Below, piece after piece: positions 16,222 through 25,041 of a stretch of DNA of 64,000 bases (positions are counted from its first letter, which is position 1; the number at the start of each line of letters is the position of its first letter). Below the pieces are notes generated by a model. It was not told the DNA's origin. It searched no databases and saw only the letters and a list, made by a program, of their open reading frames with translations. A program made the position numbers and the translations under genes. Source of the DNA: Leptolyngbya sp. 'hensonii' (lineage in GTDB: Bacteria; Cyanobacteriota; Cyanobacteriia; GCF-001939115); NCBI RefSeq assembly GCF_001939115.1, contig NZ_MQTZ01000053.1, positions 1 to 64,000 on the forward strand, given 5' to 3'.

Positions 16222-17388
16222 TTAACGGATATATTCCTTCAGAACGCTATTGCGATTTGGATGCCGTAATTTGCGCAGAGCCTTCGCTTCAATCTGACGG
16301 ATACGCTCACGGGTCACATTGAAGATCTGGCCAATTTCCTCCAGCGTCTTCATCCGCCCATCATCCAGGCCATAGCGCAGGCGGAGAACATCCCGCTCCC
16401 GGGGGCTCAGGGTACCCAGCACCCCTTCCAAATCTTCCCGCAGCAAGCTCTTGGATACCTGATCTTCCGGCGTCTCCCCATCCGACTCAATGAAGTCTCC
16501 CAAGCGAGAATCTTCTTCTTTACCAATGGGCGTTTCCAGGGAAATGGGTAACTGGGCAGACTTAGCAATAAATCTCAATTTCTCGATGGTAATCTCCATT
16601 CGAGTTGCAATCTCTTCTTCAGTTGGCTTACGCCCCATCTCCTGGGAAAGCAACTTGGTGGTCTTTTTGATCCGAGAGATTGTTTCGTACAAGTGAACGG
16701 GAAGGCGAATCGTGCGGGACTGATCCGCGATCGCACGGGTAATCGCTTGGCGAATCCACCAGGTAGCGTAGGTAGAAAACTTGTAACCTTTCTCATGATC
16801 AAACTTCTCAGCAGCCCGGATCAAGCCCAGGCTCCCTTCCTGAATCAAATCCTGGAAGGATAAACCCCGGTTCATGTACTTCTTCGCAATGGAAACCACC
16901 AATCGCAAGTTAGACTGAACCATTTTGTCTTTAGCACGACGACCGACATGCAGGCGATGTCGGAAAGCAGGCAGCGGCATATTGACTTCACTGGCCCATT
17001 CTCCATCCAGAGGCTCCCGCTCCAGCTTGTCACAGAGGCTCTCCCGAATCCGCTCCAGTTCTAGCAAATCGGCAATCTTCCGCGCCAACTCAATTTCTTC
17101 ATCAGCCCGCAAGAGGCGGATGCGGCCAATTTCCTGCAAATAGAGGCGAATCGAGTCTTCCGTATAATGCTTCTTCTTAGCCTGTGCCCGCTTGCGCCCA
17201 GGCCGAGCCTTACCGCCTTTACTATCATCCTCCTCAGATGGAGCGTCAAAGGCTTCATCCTGATCGTCATCCTCCATAAAGGACTCGTCTAAATCAAGAT
17301 CAGGTTGCTCAGCGTCAGCACCATGCTCACGAAGCGATACGGAGGATAGCAACTCGATGGTTTCGAGTACATTATTGGCCTGGGTCAT
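16222..17388 (-). CDS. sigA: Primary RNA polymerase sigma factor SigA (RpoD, group 1)
   Basis: The 388-residue housekeeping sigma factor directs RNA polymerase to most promoters. An acidic N-terminus (to about residue 60) and a basic linker ([21 protein letters not shown]) precede region 1.2 ([11 protein letters not shown]). Region 2 is complete ([26 protein letters not shown], then [15 protein letters not shown]), and region 4.2 carries [20 protein letters not shown]. The long acidic N-terminus and [23 protein letters not shown] block separate it from the group 2 factor at 38738. The NNV...VLKEYIR ends are as in other cyanobacteria. Confidence 0.92.
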   Translation of the reverse strand: MTQANNVLETIELLSSVSLREHGADAEQPDLDLDESFMEDDDQDEAFDAPSEEDDSKGGKARPGRKRAQAKKKHYTEDSIRLYLQEIGRIRLLRADEEIELARKIADLLELERIRESLCDKLEREPLDGEWASEVNMPLPAFRHRLHVGRRAKDKMVQSNLRLVVSIAKKYMNRGLSFQDLIQEGSLGLIRAAEKFDHEKGYKFSTYATWWIRQAITRAIADQSRTIRLPVHLYETISRIKKTTKLLSQEMGRKPTEEEIATRMEITIEKLRFIAKSAQLPISLETPIGKEEDSRLGDFIESDGETPEDQVSKSLLREDLEGVLGTLSPRERDVLRLRYGLDDGRMKTLEEIGQIFNVTRERIRQIEAKALRKLRHPNRNSVLKEYIR

Positions 17389-17437
17389 GCCGCGTTCCTC
17401 ATGCTCCTTAGATTAAATTAACAGGTCAACAAGGGTG

Positions 17438-17662
17438 ATGGGTAGAAATCGAGAAATTGATAGATCAACCCGATATCTGAAAACCAAACTGGCAATCAAA
17501 AAAAGCAGTCAGGCTAACATTGCCGAACTCATCCAAGAGCTCACTGAACTGAATAACGCTTATACGCAGGAGCTCACCAGATGGGATATCCATCCGGAGA
17601 GCGAGATTCTGCAGAGAAAACGTGATGTTTCAGTGCGGCACATCATAGACTTAACTGCTTAA
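17438..17662 (+). CDS. Small hypothetical protein next to a tandem repeat
   Basis: This is a 74-residue frame, divergent from sigA (50 bases apart), rich in Lys, Arg and Glu and probably helical (ANIAELIQELTELNNAYTQEL). The AAGGGTG before the start is very close. The last two codons and stop lie in the start of the 13-bp tandem repeat at 17657, so the native C-terminus may have been changed by repeat expansion. I do not recognise a family. Confidence 0.4.
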   Translation: MGRNREIDRSTRYLKTKLAIKKSSQANIAELIQELTELNNAYTQELTRWDIHPESEILQRKRDVSVRHIIDLTA

Positions 17663-17760
17663 CTCAACTGCTTAACTCAACTGCTTAACTTAGCTGCTTA
17701 ACTTAGCTGCTTAACTTAGCTGCCTAACTTAACTGCCTAACTTAACTGCCTAACTTAACT
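17657..17760. repeat. 13-bp tandem repeat, eight copies
   Basis: Eight adjacent units follow each other without gaps: two of gcttaactcaact, three of gcttaacttagct and three of gcctaacttaact. Neighbouring units are identical and the variants are grouped in blocks, the pattern left by successive unit duplications. The unit is not a multiple of 3, and all copies contain the TTAA/TAAC core, giving stops in every frame. A partial copy (ttaact) precedes it. Confidence 0.95.
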
Positions 17761-18170
17761 GGTTAAAATCAATCGCTCAGACTCACTATGGATGGCCTGG
17801 CATTTGATCGACAGCATAGTGACACAGCAGAAAACCACTATGAGTAGCATATTCTGCCCACTAAAGCCACTAATCTGCATCTTCAAGGGGAAATCAATTT
17901 TCAAGTCTCTCCGATTGTAGCTTTTCTCACAAAAGTTGCACGTTTTTTCTCAAGCTCACTTCTACGGATTTTTTTGAGGTCTTACTCTTACTATTCTAAG
18001 CAAGTAATCCGCAAGTACAATGAGGATCTTAGTCCTAGACAAAGGAATAGCAAGATCCGTCCTGAAGGTTTAGCCTGCACTGAAAAGTAGTGCGATCGCC
18101 CAATCATCCAGAGGCCATAACAAAATTGCTCCAGTTCCCAGGTTGACTGTCTATCTCCTCTAATTCAGAA
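17761..18170. other. Intergenic stretch without a recognisable gene
   Basis: No frame of credible length or composition is present on either strand. One GCGATCGC octamer (18092-18099) occurs. T-rich tracts near 17946 and 17969 are not preceded by strong stems. The segment probably holds the distal sigA upstream region. Confidence 0.6.
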
Positions 18171-18500
18171 TCAGGGGGGAGGGGTATTGGTCGATGGGAA
18201 ATTTAATTCGGGCAGGGGGGAGAGCGCGATGTCTCTGAGAGTATCTTGCATCTCAGGATCCCGCAAACTGGCCCAAAGACTGCATTTATTTTCTGTAAAC
18301 GACAAAACAATCAGCGCTTTCTGAGAGAGCTTACAACCCAGATGGTAAACCTGAGGACGCTGAGCAATGTCATACTCCCGTAACCGCCGAAATAACTCAT
18401 TGCGGTAGAGCATGCCGTCCTGGATATTATTATCCAGCCAGAACTTGAAGATAAAGATATCTTCTTCATCGACTAACAAAGGCAACACAGAGTTCACCAT
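18171..18500 (-). CDS. Small conserved-looking protein of unknown function
   Basis: The 109-residue protein has an acidic start (MVNSVLPLLVDEEDIFIFKF) and reads like a folded alpha/beta protein (QVYHLGCKLSQKALIVLSFTENKCSLWASL). It is soluble, with two Cys and no membrane helix. ATG 18500 is used because the only upstream start is a TTG. It lies 34 bases after the polysaccharide deacetylase gene on the same strand and may belong to that transcript. Family not recognised. Confidence 0.5.
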   Translation of the reverse strand: MVNSVLPLLVDEEDIFIFKFWLDNNIQDGMLYRNELFRRLREYDIAQRPQVYHLGCKLSQKALIVLSFTENKCSLWASLRDPEMQDTLRDIALSPLPELNFPSTNTPPP

Positions 18501-18533
18501 TGACAAAAAGGTTCAGCACCCTGAAAGCGTTCA

Positions 18534-19259
18534 CTAGTGGCGAAAACGGGATTTCTTGAGCCGCCAAAACTCTTCGACCAGCACAAACTCATACCCCTGT
18601 TTTAACAGCAAGGAAATGATTTGATCCGCTATCCCGGCAACATCCTGCCCTCCCCAGTACCCGTCATGCAGAACAATGAGGGAGCCCCGTTGCACCTGTT
18701 GCATAACCCGATGAACCACAACCGTAACCCCGGGTCGAACCCAATCTTCCGGCACCACACTCCACATCACAGGCCGATAGTCCCACTGATGCAACAGGCT
18801 CAAAGTTGCGGGGGTGAACAGTCCATTGGGGGGCCGCACATCCCGCATCTGAGTTTTAGCGTCAATTGGATCAAGGCCGCAGGCCCGCGCGATCGCGGTC
18901 TGAGTTTTTTCCAAACTCTCCTTCAGAGTCTCAGCAGAAAGTCTGTGAAATCCCCGATGGTCATACCCATGTAACCCAATCCAATGGCCCTGATCATAGA
19001 GTGCCCTGCAGACTTCGGGAAAGTACTCTACACAGGCCCCCAAACAAAAAAAACTGGCTTTGACATCGTAATGTCTCAGCACTGATAGCAATTCAGGCGT
19101 GTATTGAGGATGAGGGCCATCATCAAAAGTCAAGGCAACCTGTTTCGGACCCCCTCCAGGCTGGTCATGCCGCAATTCCTGCTCCAACGACCACAGGCAA
19201 TCTGGAAACAGCGGTTGGAGCATCCGGTACAAAAGAGGCAGGACAAGAGCGAATTGCAC
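18534..19259 (-). CDS. Polysaccharide deacetylase (NodB-type, CE4)
   Basis: The 241-residue enzyme would remove acetyl groups from N-acetylated polysaccharide such as peptidoglycan or exopolysaccharide. The NodB motifs are intact: TFDDGPH (D46-D47, base and metal ligand), HGYDH (H97 and H101, metal ligands), RPPNG (motif 3) and IVLHDG (motif 5). A hydrophobic N-terminal stretch (FALVLPLLYRMLQPLF) may anchor it in the membrane. The start is GTG, sharing its first base with the stop codon of the degenerate receiver upstream, so the two are translationally coupled. Confidence 0.85.
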   Translation of the reverse strand: MQFALVLPLLYRMLQPLFPDCLWSLEQELRHDQPGGGPKQVALTFDDGPHPQYTPELLSVLRHYDVKASFFCLGACVEYFPEVCRALYDQGHWIGLHGYDHRGFHRLSAETLKESLEKTQTAIARACGLDPIDAKTQMRDVRPPNGLFTPATLSLLHQWDYRPVMWSVVPEDWVRPGVTVVVHRVMQQVQRGSLIVLHDGYWGGQDVAGIADQIISLLLKQGYEFVLVEEFWRLKKSRFRH

Positions 19260-19654
19260 TAACTTGCCGTCAGAAAGGCTTGCCGAACGCTGGCAGACTG
19301 GACCAGGGAAGTCAAGATTTCATCGCTAATCGGATTAACCAGAAAACCATCAAACCCAGGATTATCTTCCTGGTGCAGCCAACTGGGAGCATGACAATCG
19401 GTCAGCGCTACGATCGTCACACCACTGGTAGGGGGAGTACTCCGTAGATCTCGCACCAGGGCATGGGACCAACTCTGATGCGTCCCAGCCAAAATAATGA
19501 GACAGGGATTAGCCTGGCTGATGTGGGCAACAGCCTGATCTTCCGAATCCGCGATCGCCACATAGTACCTCGATTGGCCCAGTAACGAGCTCAGTTCATC
19601 GAGTTGGCTGGATTGTTGACCGATAACCAGAACAGACTTACGTGAAGACTTCAT
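19259..19654 (-). CDS. Degenerate CheY-like receiver domain protein
   Basis: The 131-residue stand-alone receiver fold starts at SVLVIGQQSSQLDELSSLLG, followed by CLIILAGTHQ, VTIVALTD and GFLVNPISDEIL. In a functional receiver the third strand ends in the phospho-accepting Asp; here it is Ala-Gly (IILAGT). The acidic pair after strand 1 is absent (VIGQQ), and the conserved Lys of the 'KP' motif is Asn (VNP). The fold is kept but phosphorylation is unlikely. The stop overlaps the start of the deacetylase, which suggests a regulatory partner role by binding. ATG 19654 is the start nearest the domain. Confidence 0.6.
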   Translation of the reverse strand: MKSSRKSVLVIGQQSSQLDELSSLLGQSRYYVAIADSEDQAVAHISQANPCLIILAGTHQSWSHALVRDLRSTPPTSGVTIVALTDCHAPSWLHQEDNPGFDGFLVNPISDEILTSLVQSASVRQAFLTAS

Positions 19655-19687
19655 GCCAGAGGAGAGACAACAGCGCACTACTGTCAA

Positions 19688-20386
19688 TATAGTTGCCGCA
19701 TCAGACTATCTCTGAGGACTAAAAATGACCGAAATCCCATACCAAAGCCCTTTCAGGCAGGTAGTTTCCTTTGATCAATTTCCATATTTTTTAGGCTTTG
19801 CCTCACTTCAGATGAGCGTTTGAAATGTTTCTTATTACTACTTTGGATTTCAGATAAGGATGTAAAGAATGTTCCCAAAATCAGGAATTTTTTATAAAGT
19901 TTTAACAGCATCATCCCACCAGCCGTAACCTTTAGCCGCAAGTTTGATGAGAGCCTTTTATAGTTGAACTCAATTGCTTCAGTCCTTGAAAAGGCTGAAT
20001 AGAGAAGGACTATAAGGGCTCCGTTTAATTCTCTTGCAGTTTTTATAAGAGCAGAATCCATTAATTTTCTGGATCATTCAAATCGACGCCTTCAAATTAA
20101 CAACCCATAAAAATACCTTTAACAAGGAAGTAATTTCTTAATTAAACATTAAGAGCATCTCTAAAAGTTCAACAGCCATTTTCAGAAGGATATGCCACCG
20201 GATCAATCCCTGGTTAAAAGCAAGTGGAATAATTGTATGCCCTGACATTCTGATGTTTTTCTGTCAAAATTCATACTCACTAATTCCCTCAATACTGAGA
20301 GCTGGTTGAACATATGCCAACGACAAAAGGGGCACAGAAAACCTGCACCCCTTGACCTGATATTTGAACCTAGGAGCCTACTTCAG
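19688..20386. other. 700-base intergenic region
   Basis: The region is AT-rich. A 102-codon minus-strand frame (19753-20061) exists but has no ribosome site, an odd composition and no recognised similarity, so I do not call it. A terminator-like hairpin at 20325-20353 belongs to the gene on the right. Nothing else stands out. Confidence 0.5.
20325..20353 (-). terminator. Hairpin terminator of the poly-Asp protein gene
   Basis: On the minus strand AAGGGG pairs with CCCCTT (20353-20348 with 20332-20327), with an inner CAG/CTG pairing, and a TTTT run follows to 20325. It lies about 35 bases after the stop of the gene at 20387. Confidence 0.6.
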
Positions 20387-21940
20387 TTAGTCCCCATCAT
20401 TGCTGCCGCCACGGGGACGAGACTTCCCTGGATCGCAACCTTCAGAACCATTGCCCCGACCCTGGTTACAGTTACGCCGACGCCGATCGTCCCGATCACC
20501 CCGATCGTCATCATCGTCGTCATCGTCGTCATCGTCGTCATCATCATTGTCATAATCACCACGGGTGATATTCCCCTGGGTCAATCCCACTTCACGATAG
20601 GTGACAATCTGGCGACTGACTTCATAGATGGAGGTGGTTGTAGTACTGATATTGGTGATTTGTACCACCTGACCAGGAAGGCCCACCAGAGCAGGAGCCA
20701 GTCCAGGTCTGAAGCAGCGGAACGATCGGTCCACCAACAAGTAGTCTCCCTGCAGGAAGGAGCAACTATAGACGGGGCGATTCATGTTAGGCATCTCTGG
20801 CAACTGGTATAGCCCCTGATCCACATCACGCATGTCTTTCAGGAACGTCACCCGGCTCTTGGACAGTTTCGAGCCCTTCACCTTCGTGAAATAATTGAAG
20901 GCTGTTTTTCCGCGATCGATCCTGCCATCACCATTACTATCCAGACCATACACCGTCCGAATGGTGCGGTGCCGCTTGGGTTTGTCTGGCAAGATCAGGT
21001 TGACGATCGCATTATCCTCCAGGAGTTCAAACTCGGTGTATCCGATCAGCTCCTTGTCCAGACTGAACAGACGCACAATCACCCGATCGCCCTCGTTCAA
21101 GCCCCGAATGAACTGAGCTCGCTGGTTGATCTGGTAGCGGAAGTCCCCCACAAAGTGTTCCTTCAGGTAGCTGTCCGGACGTTTGGCCATCAGGGAAACC
21201 CGCGCAATCACCCCAGGCAAGGTCACCTTCTTTTGTAAAATCGCCAGAGTGAAGTGACCTCGATGGGGATCAGGTTGAGCGGAAGTTGCCACATAGCCTG
21301 ACCTGCAGGCGGTACTGTAACCAGAGGTACTCCCAGATTGGGTCGTCGTGGTCGTCGTGGTCGTCACAGTCTGGGACACGATCTGGGTGCTATAAGCCTG
21401 GGCAATCGTGGAATAGGATTGAACCCGCTCAAATTGAACGATCTGGTCCCGCTGGCCTCCCCGGGCATCGTAGCGGAGCAAGGCCACCGATTTAAACTCA
21501 ATGGAAGAAATATCTACATCCTGGCCTAAAACTTCCCGAATCTTACTGATTGAAATCACTTCCGGGGGTAGGATCAACCGCCCAGTGCGATCGGGAATGA
21601 GGCGGGCTCCCGTCGTGTTATAAACCTGCACCCATTGTTCATTCTTCTTCGCAAAGACCTGATACACCACATTGGCATAGGAGGTCGAGGGTTTATTCAG
21701 CACATCCAACTGGAGGACCAAATCGCTCACTTGCTGATTCGCATCCAGCAGACGAGCCACTTGCAGGACTGTCTCCCAGCCCTGCTGAATCTGAGCCACA
21801 GAGAGGGGGGAATTGTGGGCGATCGTAGGTGGAATCACAGATCCACCATAGAGGAGAGTAGCAGTTGCAGCAATCAGGGACGCCCGCTGCCAGAAACGAG
21901 TTGTCCTGCGTCCAGAAATAGCTTTGGGATAGTCTTTCAT
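20387..21940 (-). CDS. Secreted protein with EF-hand-like loop and C-terminal poly-Asp tract
   Basis: The 517-residue protein has a signal-type N-terminus with a hydrophobic helix (ASLIAATATLLYGGSVIPPT). A Thr-rich linker (VTTTTTTTTQ) separates two globular parts. DSNGDGRID in the second part fits the calcium loop of EF-hand and dockerin domains. The C-terminus carries about 16 nearly uninterrupted Asp residues followed by an Arg/Gly/Asn-rich tail (DRRRRNCNQGRGNGSEGCDP). It should bind divalent cations outside the cytoplasmic membrane. The ATG at 21940 is chosen over a TTG two codons upstream. Family unknown; related long secreted proteins may exist in cyanobacteria. Confidence 0.6.
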   Translation of the reverse strand: MKDYPKAISGRRTTRFWQRASLIAATATLLYGGSVIPPTIAHNSPLSVAQIQQGWETVLQVARLLDANQQVSDLVLQLDVLNKPSTSYANVVYQVFAKKNEQWVQVYNTTGARLIPDRTGRLILPPEVISISKIREVLGQDVDISSIEFKSVALLRYDARGGQRDQIVQFERVQSYSTIAQAYSTQIVSQTVTTTTTTTTQSGSTSGYSTACRSGYVATSAQPDPHRGHFTLAILQKKVTLPGVIARVSLMAKRPDSYLKEHFVGDFRYQINQRAQFIRGLNEGDRVIVRLFSLDKELIGYTEFELLEDNAIVNLILPDKPKRHRTIRTVYGLDSNGDGRIDRGKTAFNYFTKVKGSKLSKSRVTFLKDMRDVDQGLYQLPEMPNMNRPVYSCSFLQGDYLLVDRSFRCFRPGLAPALVGLPGQVVQITNISTTTTSIYEVSRQIVTYREVGLTQGNITRGDYDNDDDDDDDDDDDDDDRGDRDDRRRRNCNQGRGNGSEGCDPGKSRPRGGSNDGD

Positions 21941-22095
21941 TGTCAAATGTTAATTGTTGTAGGGAGAGGAACCGTCAAGCCACTGGGAACACAGAGAACG
22001 GTGATCCCGTAAGTTTCTCAGGTTGACTCCCTACCAGAAATCAAGGTTCCCTCCGATCTACGAACATCTATCTTAGGGATGAAATAATTTCTGGC

Positions 22096-22818
22096 TTAAG
22101 GAGCTAGACGAGCCTTCTTTAAACGATTGGTTTCATACCAGGCAGCGATGTCCGGAACCCATTGCTGAAAGTGGGGCCAAATCAGCTCACATAATTTCTG
22201 GGCTTCCAATTGTGCATCTGCTTTCCAGCGCAGGTCGAGTAAATGCAGGAGCGATCGGACATTAGCAGACAGCACCCAGTGCTGCCGGACATCAAACGGA
22301 ATCACCCCCCGCGCATGCTCCTCTGAAAGTCCCTGCCGAATGCGCTCTGCATAGCGTTGACAGGCCGAGAGACACCAGGCAACATCCTCTTGCCGCTGCT
22401 CCGGCGTATAGGTGTAATGGGTGCCCTGGCGATCGGAGTAGGAGCCCAAAGGCCGCAGATAGAAAACTTCCTCTACATCGCGTTTGCCTTCAACGACATC
22501 AATAATTCGCTGTCCGGTGTAACGAAAACTCTGGACATCGAAACTGACGCCGACCCGGTGAGTTCGAATCTGCTGCATGGTGGAGTGGGGAAACCAGCCA
22601 CAGTTGAGGACAATCTGGGGATGCTCCAGAGGACCGTAGTGGCCCCGATTCCCTGCCAGCAGGTTTTTGACAATAATCTCCCCTGCTTTAGTGTCATCAG
22701 GCCAGTGATCGCGATCGTCCCAAACAAAGCCTTCAGCATAGTCCTGGTGCATAGCCGCATAGATCACCTGCTGCGGCTTGGGAGTTTGGGAAATGACTTC
22801 GACAGTAAAGCGGTCCAT
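22096..22818 (-). CDS. thyX: FAD-dependent thymidylate synthase ThyX
   Basis: The 240-residue flavoenzyme makes dTMP from dUMP using methylene-tetrahydrofolate and NADPH. The ThyX motif is present as RTHRVGVSFDVQSFRY (cyanobacterial variant of RHR-X7-S). Other family blocks are GHYGPLEHPQIVLNC and LSANVRSLLHLLDLRWKADAQLEAQ. ATG 22818 (MDRFTVEVIS) matches homologues; an in-frame ATG at 22839 would add seven residues. No thyA is visible in the window. Confidence 0.9.
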   Translation of the reverse strand: MDRFTVEVISQTPKPQQVIYAAMHQDYAEGFVWDDRDHWPDDTKAGEIIVKNLLAGNRGHYGPLEHPQIVLNCGWFPHSTMQQIRTHRVGVSFDVQSFRYTGQRIIDVVEGKRDVEEVFYLRPLGSYSDRQGTHYTYTPEQRQEDVAWCLSACQRYAERIRQGLSEEHARGVIPFDVRQHWVLSANVRSLLHLLDLRWKADAQLEAQKLCELIWPHFQQWVPDIAAWYETNRLKKARLAP

Positions 22819-22930
22819 AGGGTAGGGGTGAGAGTCCATCTGGATTATTTAACATCTCATGTTGTTGCGCCCCATCCGGATTTCTTCATGGATGTTTTAG
22901 AGATTGATGGGGGTTACCAACAACGAGTCT

Positions 22931-23635
22931 TCACAGATAGGACTTTGGCGATCGGGCCTGTCGCCGTTGATAGGTCAGAACTCTCTGGTGCCACTGCTGC
23001 CAGTATTTTCGGATCGTATCGGGTTCAAACCAGAAGATCTCAGCAGCCTGGTCCGGAAGCGCAATGACCAGCAACCCATGGTTCACCTGCAACCCATAGT
23101 TCTGATAGGAGTGATTTACCGCGCCACAGTAGGCAACAACCTGGAGGGGATAGTCATAGAGTCCCTCCCAGGACTCCTTGGGCCGATCGGCAGTTTTCCA
23201 CTCACAGATACAGGGAGTCCCCTGATAGCTGGCCACACAATCCACCTGACCGGCGTAGCCCACATCATAGTGCAGCACCGGACTCTCCAGCAGGCGGACC
23301 GCATCAATCTCCTGCAAAACTGGCTGGATACTTTCCCAGTAAGGTTTGACGCCATCTGGACAGTCGATCGCTTCTCCAGCCAGATAACGCTCAATCTGGC
23401 GATGGGTCCCTGTTCCCCGCCGACTTGCCGTCGCCGCAATCCGGCTAGCCTCTACCGCACCCACCCGCTGTTTCCAATTCATCAGCCTTTCCCAATCCTC
23501 CGCTGGTTTCGTGGCATTGAGAATCGTACTGATACTGGGTAAGGCCAGCCCTTGCTGATCCAGATAATATTGTTTGCGATTTTGCCAGACTGATTTCAAG
23601 GAAAGACGCGGCAGGAAGTGATTCGTTGGGGACAT
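22931..23635 (-). CDS. PD-(D/E)XK superfamily nuclease
   Basis: The 234-residue protein carries the core of the PD-(D/E)XK fold in the Cas4/RecB/MGME1-like group: RGTGTHRQIERYL (helix with the conserved His), GYAGQVDCVASYQG (metal Asp) and PCICEWKTADR (E-x-K). A Gln follows in DYPLQVVAYCGAVN, as in this group's Q-x-x-x-Y motif. All catalytic positions are present, so it is likely an active DNA exonuclease or single-strand nuclease. It stands alone upstream of thyX on the same strand, 92 bases from the longer thyX start. Confidence 0.75.
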   Translation of the reverse strand: MSPTNHFLPRLSLKSVWQNRKQYYLDQQGLALPSISTILNATKPAEDWERLMNWKQRVGAVEASRIAATASRRGTGTHRQIERYLAGEAIDCPDGVKPYWESIQPVLQEIDAVRLLESPVLHYDVGYAGQVDCVASYQGTPCICEWKTADRPKESWEGLYDYPLQVVAYCGAVNHSYQNYGLQVNHGLLVIALPDQAAEIFWFEPDTIRKYWQQWHQRVLTYQRRQARSPKSYL

Positions 23636-24055
23636 TTCAAATAGTTCAGCAATTTACATTATCCATGCAGGGATTACATAAAATTCATGCGTTTTTGTCA
23701 AAAACTTTCTATCCAAAGACAGATGTCTGGGGGCAAAGCTTTCTATCTATATTGTTGAATTGTTGGGCAATCTCATGCTGCCCCAGTCCCCTGCCCGCCT
23801 GGTCGATAGCCCCAGTCATTGACTTCTGGCTGCTCTCGAATTCTCAAAGTCTGCGCTTAAATCAGTAACCATCTCCAGGAGGAGGTTTGAAGAGATTCTG
23901 GAAACCAGGATCAAGGCTTTGCAACCATCCTCTAAAAAACCAGATCTCATCGTTCGTCGTGCCAGCCCACTTGCATGCTTGTTTAGAAGGAATCGTTTAC
24001 GATAAGCTGTCACCGGATCATCAGTATATTTATACTAGATACTCTTATCCTACGC
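23636..24055. other. Intergenic region without supported gene
   Basis: Short frames of 65-96 codons occur on both strands but none has a ribosome site or recognisable motif. The upstream region of the nuclease gene lies here. Confidence 0.5.
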
Positions 24056-24211
24056 ATGGAAAGTTCTCAAAAACATTTAGATATCGCTATTGTTGCTTTA
24101 AAGAAAATCAAGAATTTATCTCGCTCCGAATCAGGCATCTGGTTAATCGCCGATCTGGCATTGCGAGAGATAAATAGTATTAAACCCAATTCTGGCTCAG
24201 AACAAAATTAA
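24056..24211 (+). CDS. Possible 51-residue helical protein
   Basis: ATG 24056 opens a 51-codon frame beginning MESSQKHLDIAIVALKKIKN and containing GIWLIADLALREIN. It looks like an amphipathic helix pair of a small soluble protein, and codon use is unremarkable. No strong ribosome site is visible. The stop lies at the left edge of a fold-back element. Family not recognised. Confidence 0.35.
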   Translation: MESSQKHLDIAIVALKKIKNLSRSESGIWLIADLALREINSIKPNSGSEQN

Positions 24212-24320
24212 CCTTAGGATCACGGATTAAATAAAGTGAATCATTGGGGTGCAGGGGCGTTGCCCCTGCTTGGGGGCTTCGCCCCCAAACCCCTACTTTA
24301 TTTAATTTTCGATCCTTAGG
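24212..24320. repeat. 109-bp fold-back (MITE-like) element
   Basis: The outer arms are CCTTAGGATC-(4)-ATTAAATAAAGT (24213-24238) and ACTTTATTTAAT-(4)-GATCCTTAGG (24295-24320), complementary over about 21 of 26 positions. Inside are two perfect hairpins: GCAGGGGC/GCCCCTGC (24250-24257 and 24260-24267) and TGGGGGC/GCCCCCA. The whole can fold into one cruciform. It has no coding capacity. Such GC-cored, AT-ended palindromic units look like dispersed cyanobacterial repeats, but no second copy lies in this window. Confidence 0.75.
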
Positions 24321-24495
24321 ATCATTGCTATACCAGTAAAATCGACCTGAGTATTTGAAGAAAAAACAAAAATCTGTTAATTTTACTAAGCATAAATTAC
24401 GGTTGACAAACCAGTTGGTAGTCCCATTTACAGCAAGCTGGGATCGTCGAGTGCTAGCCTTAAGTCGAACTACTCGTTAAAGGTCTTCCTTTACC

Positions 24496-24864
24496 ATGCC
24501 CCAGCTCCTTGATCCCGTCCCCTCGGACAACTCAGATCGGATTGTTTGCAGCTATGTGAATGCCACCAGCAAGATTCAGGTGGTTCGGATCAGTAATATT
24601 CCCAACTGGTATTTTGAACGGGTTGTTTTTCCGGGGCAACAACTCCTCTTCGAAACCTTACCCGAAGCCCAACTGGAAATCCATACGGGAATGATGGCCA
24701 GTGCCATTCTGTCCGATCGAATTCCTTGCGATCGGCTAATGGTAGAAGACGCAGGCTACCCCTCCATCGATCCAGCTAACCAGCAAAGTATCGAAGAAGA
24801 GAACGAAGGGCCAAACCTATCTGTCACGGCACCCCCTCCCGCCCTGACCTCTACGATCGAGTAG
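24496..24864 (+). CDS. DUF1830 domain protein
   Basis: The 122-residue cyanobacteria-specific protein carries the complete DUF1830 domain in residues 15-85: RIVCSYVNATSKIQVVRISN, then PNWYFERVVFPGQQLLFE, AQLEIHTGMMASAILSD and IPCDRLMV. The C-terminal 35 residues are acidic and Pro-rich and probably disordered. Function is unknown. It is followed by a strong hairpin at 24988, so it is probably transcribed alone. Confidence 0.85.
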   Translation: MPQLLDPVPSDNSDRIVCSYVNATSKIQVVRISNIPNWYFERVVFPGQQLLFETLPEAQLEIHTGMMASAILSDRIPCDRLMVEDAGYPSIDPANQQSIEEENEGPNLSVTAPPPALTSTIE

Positions 24865-24987
24865 CAAGTGGTTTTGGATTCAAGTCTCTCAATCATTTAA
24901 AAACAGCGCTTTTTGTGGATTGCTTTAGCAATAGACACTTGAACAAATCATTCTTAACAGGCCCATTTTAAAACTGCCTGGATTTAG

Positions 24988-25020
24988 ACTAAGCATGGGA
25001 AGGATTTTCCCATGCTTAGT
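24988..25020. terminator. Perfect 14-bp hairpin
   Basis: ACTAAGCATGGGAA (24988-25001) and TTCCCATGCTTAGT (25007-25020) pair perfectly around a 5-base loop. No T-run follows on either strand, so it may be a non-canonical terminator or an RNA-stability element. It contains an ATG (25012) in frame with the next gene, which I reject as the start. Confidence 0.6.
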
Positions 25021-25041
25021 TGTGTCTGGAGGTCAACCAGA

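Noticed and set aside
17657-17760. Possible CRISPR array
   Set aside because: The repeats are contiguous 13-mers without spacers; it is a simple tandem repeat.
19753-20061. 102-codon minus-strand frame in the region upstream of the deacetylase cluster
   Set aside because: No ribosome site, no recognisable motif and AT-driven composition; too weak to call.
22357-23542. Plus-strand frames of over 200 codons across thyX and the nuclease gene
   Set aside because: Both thyX and the PD-(D/E)XK gene on the minus strand have full motif sets; the opposite frames do not.
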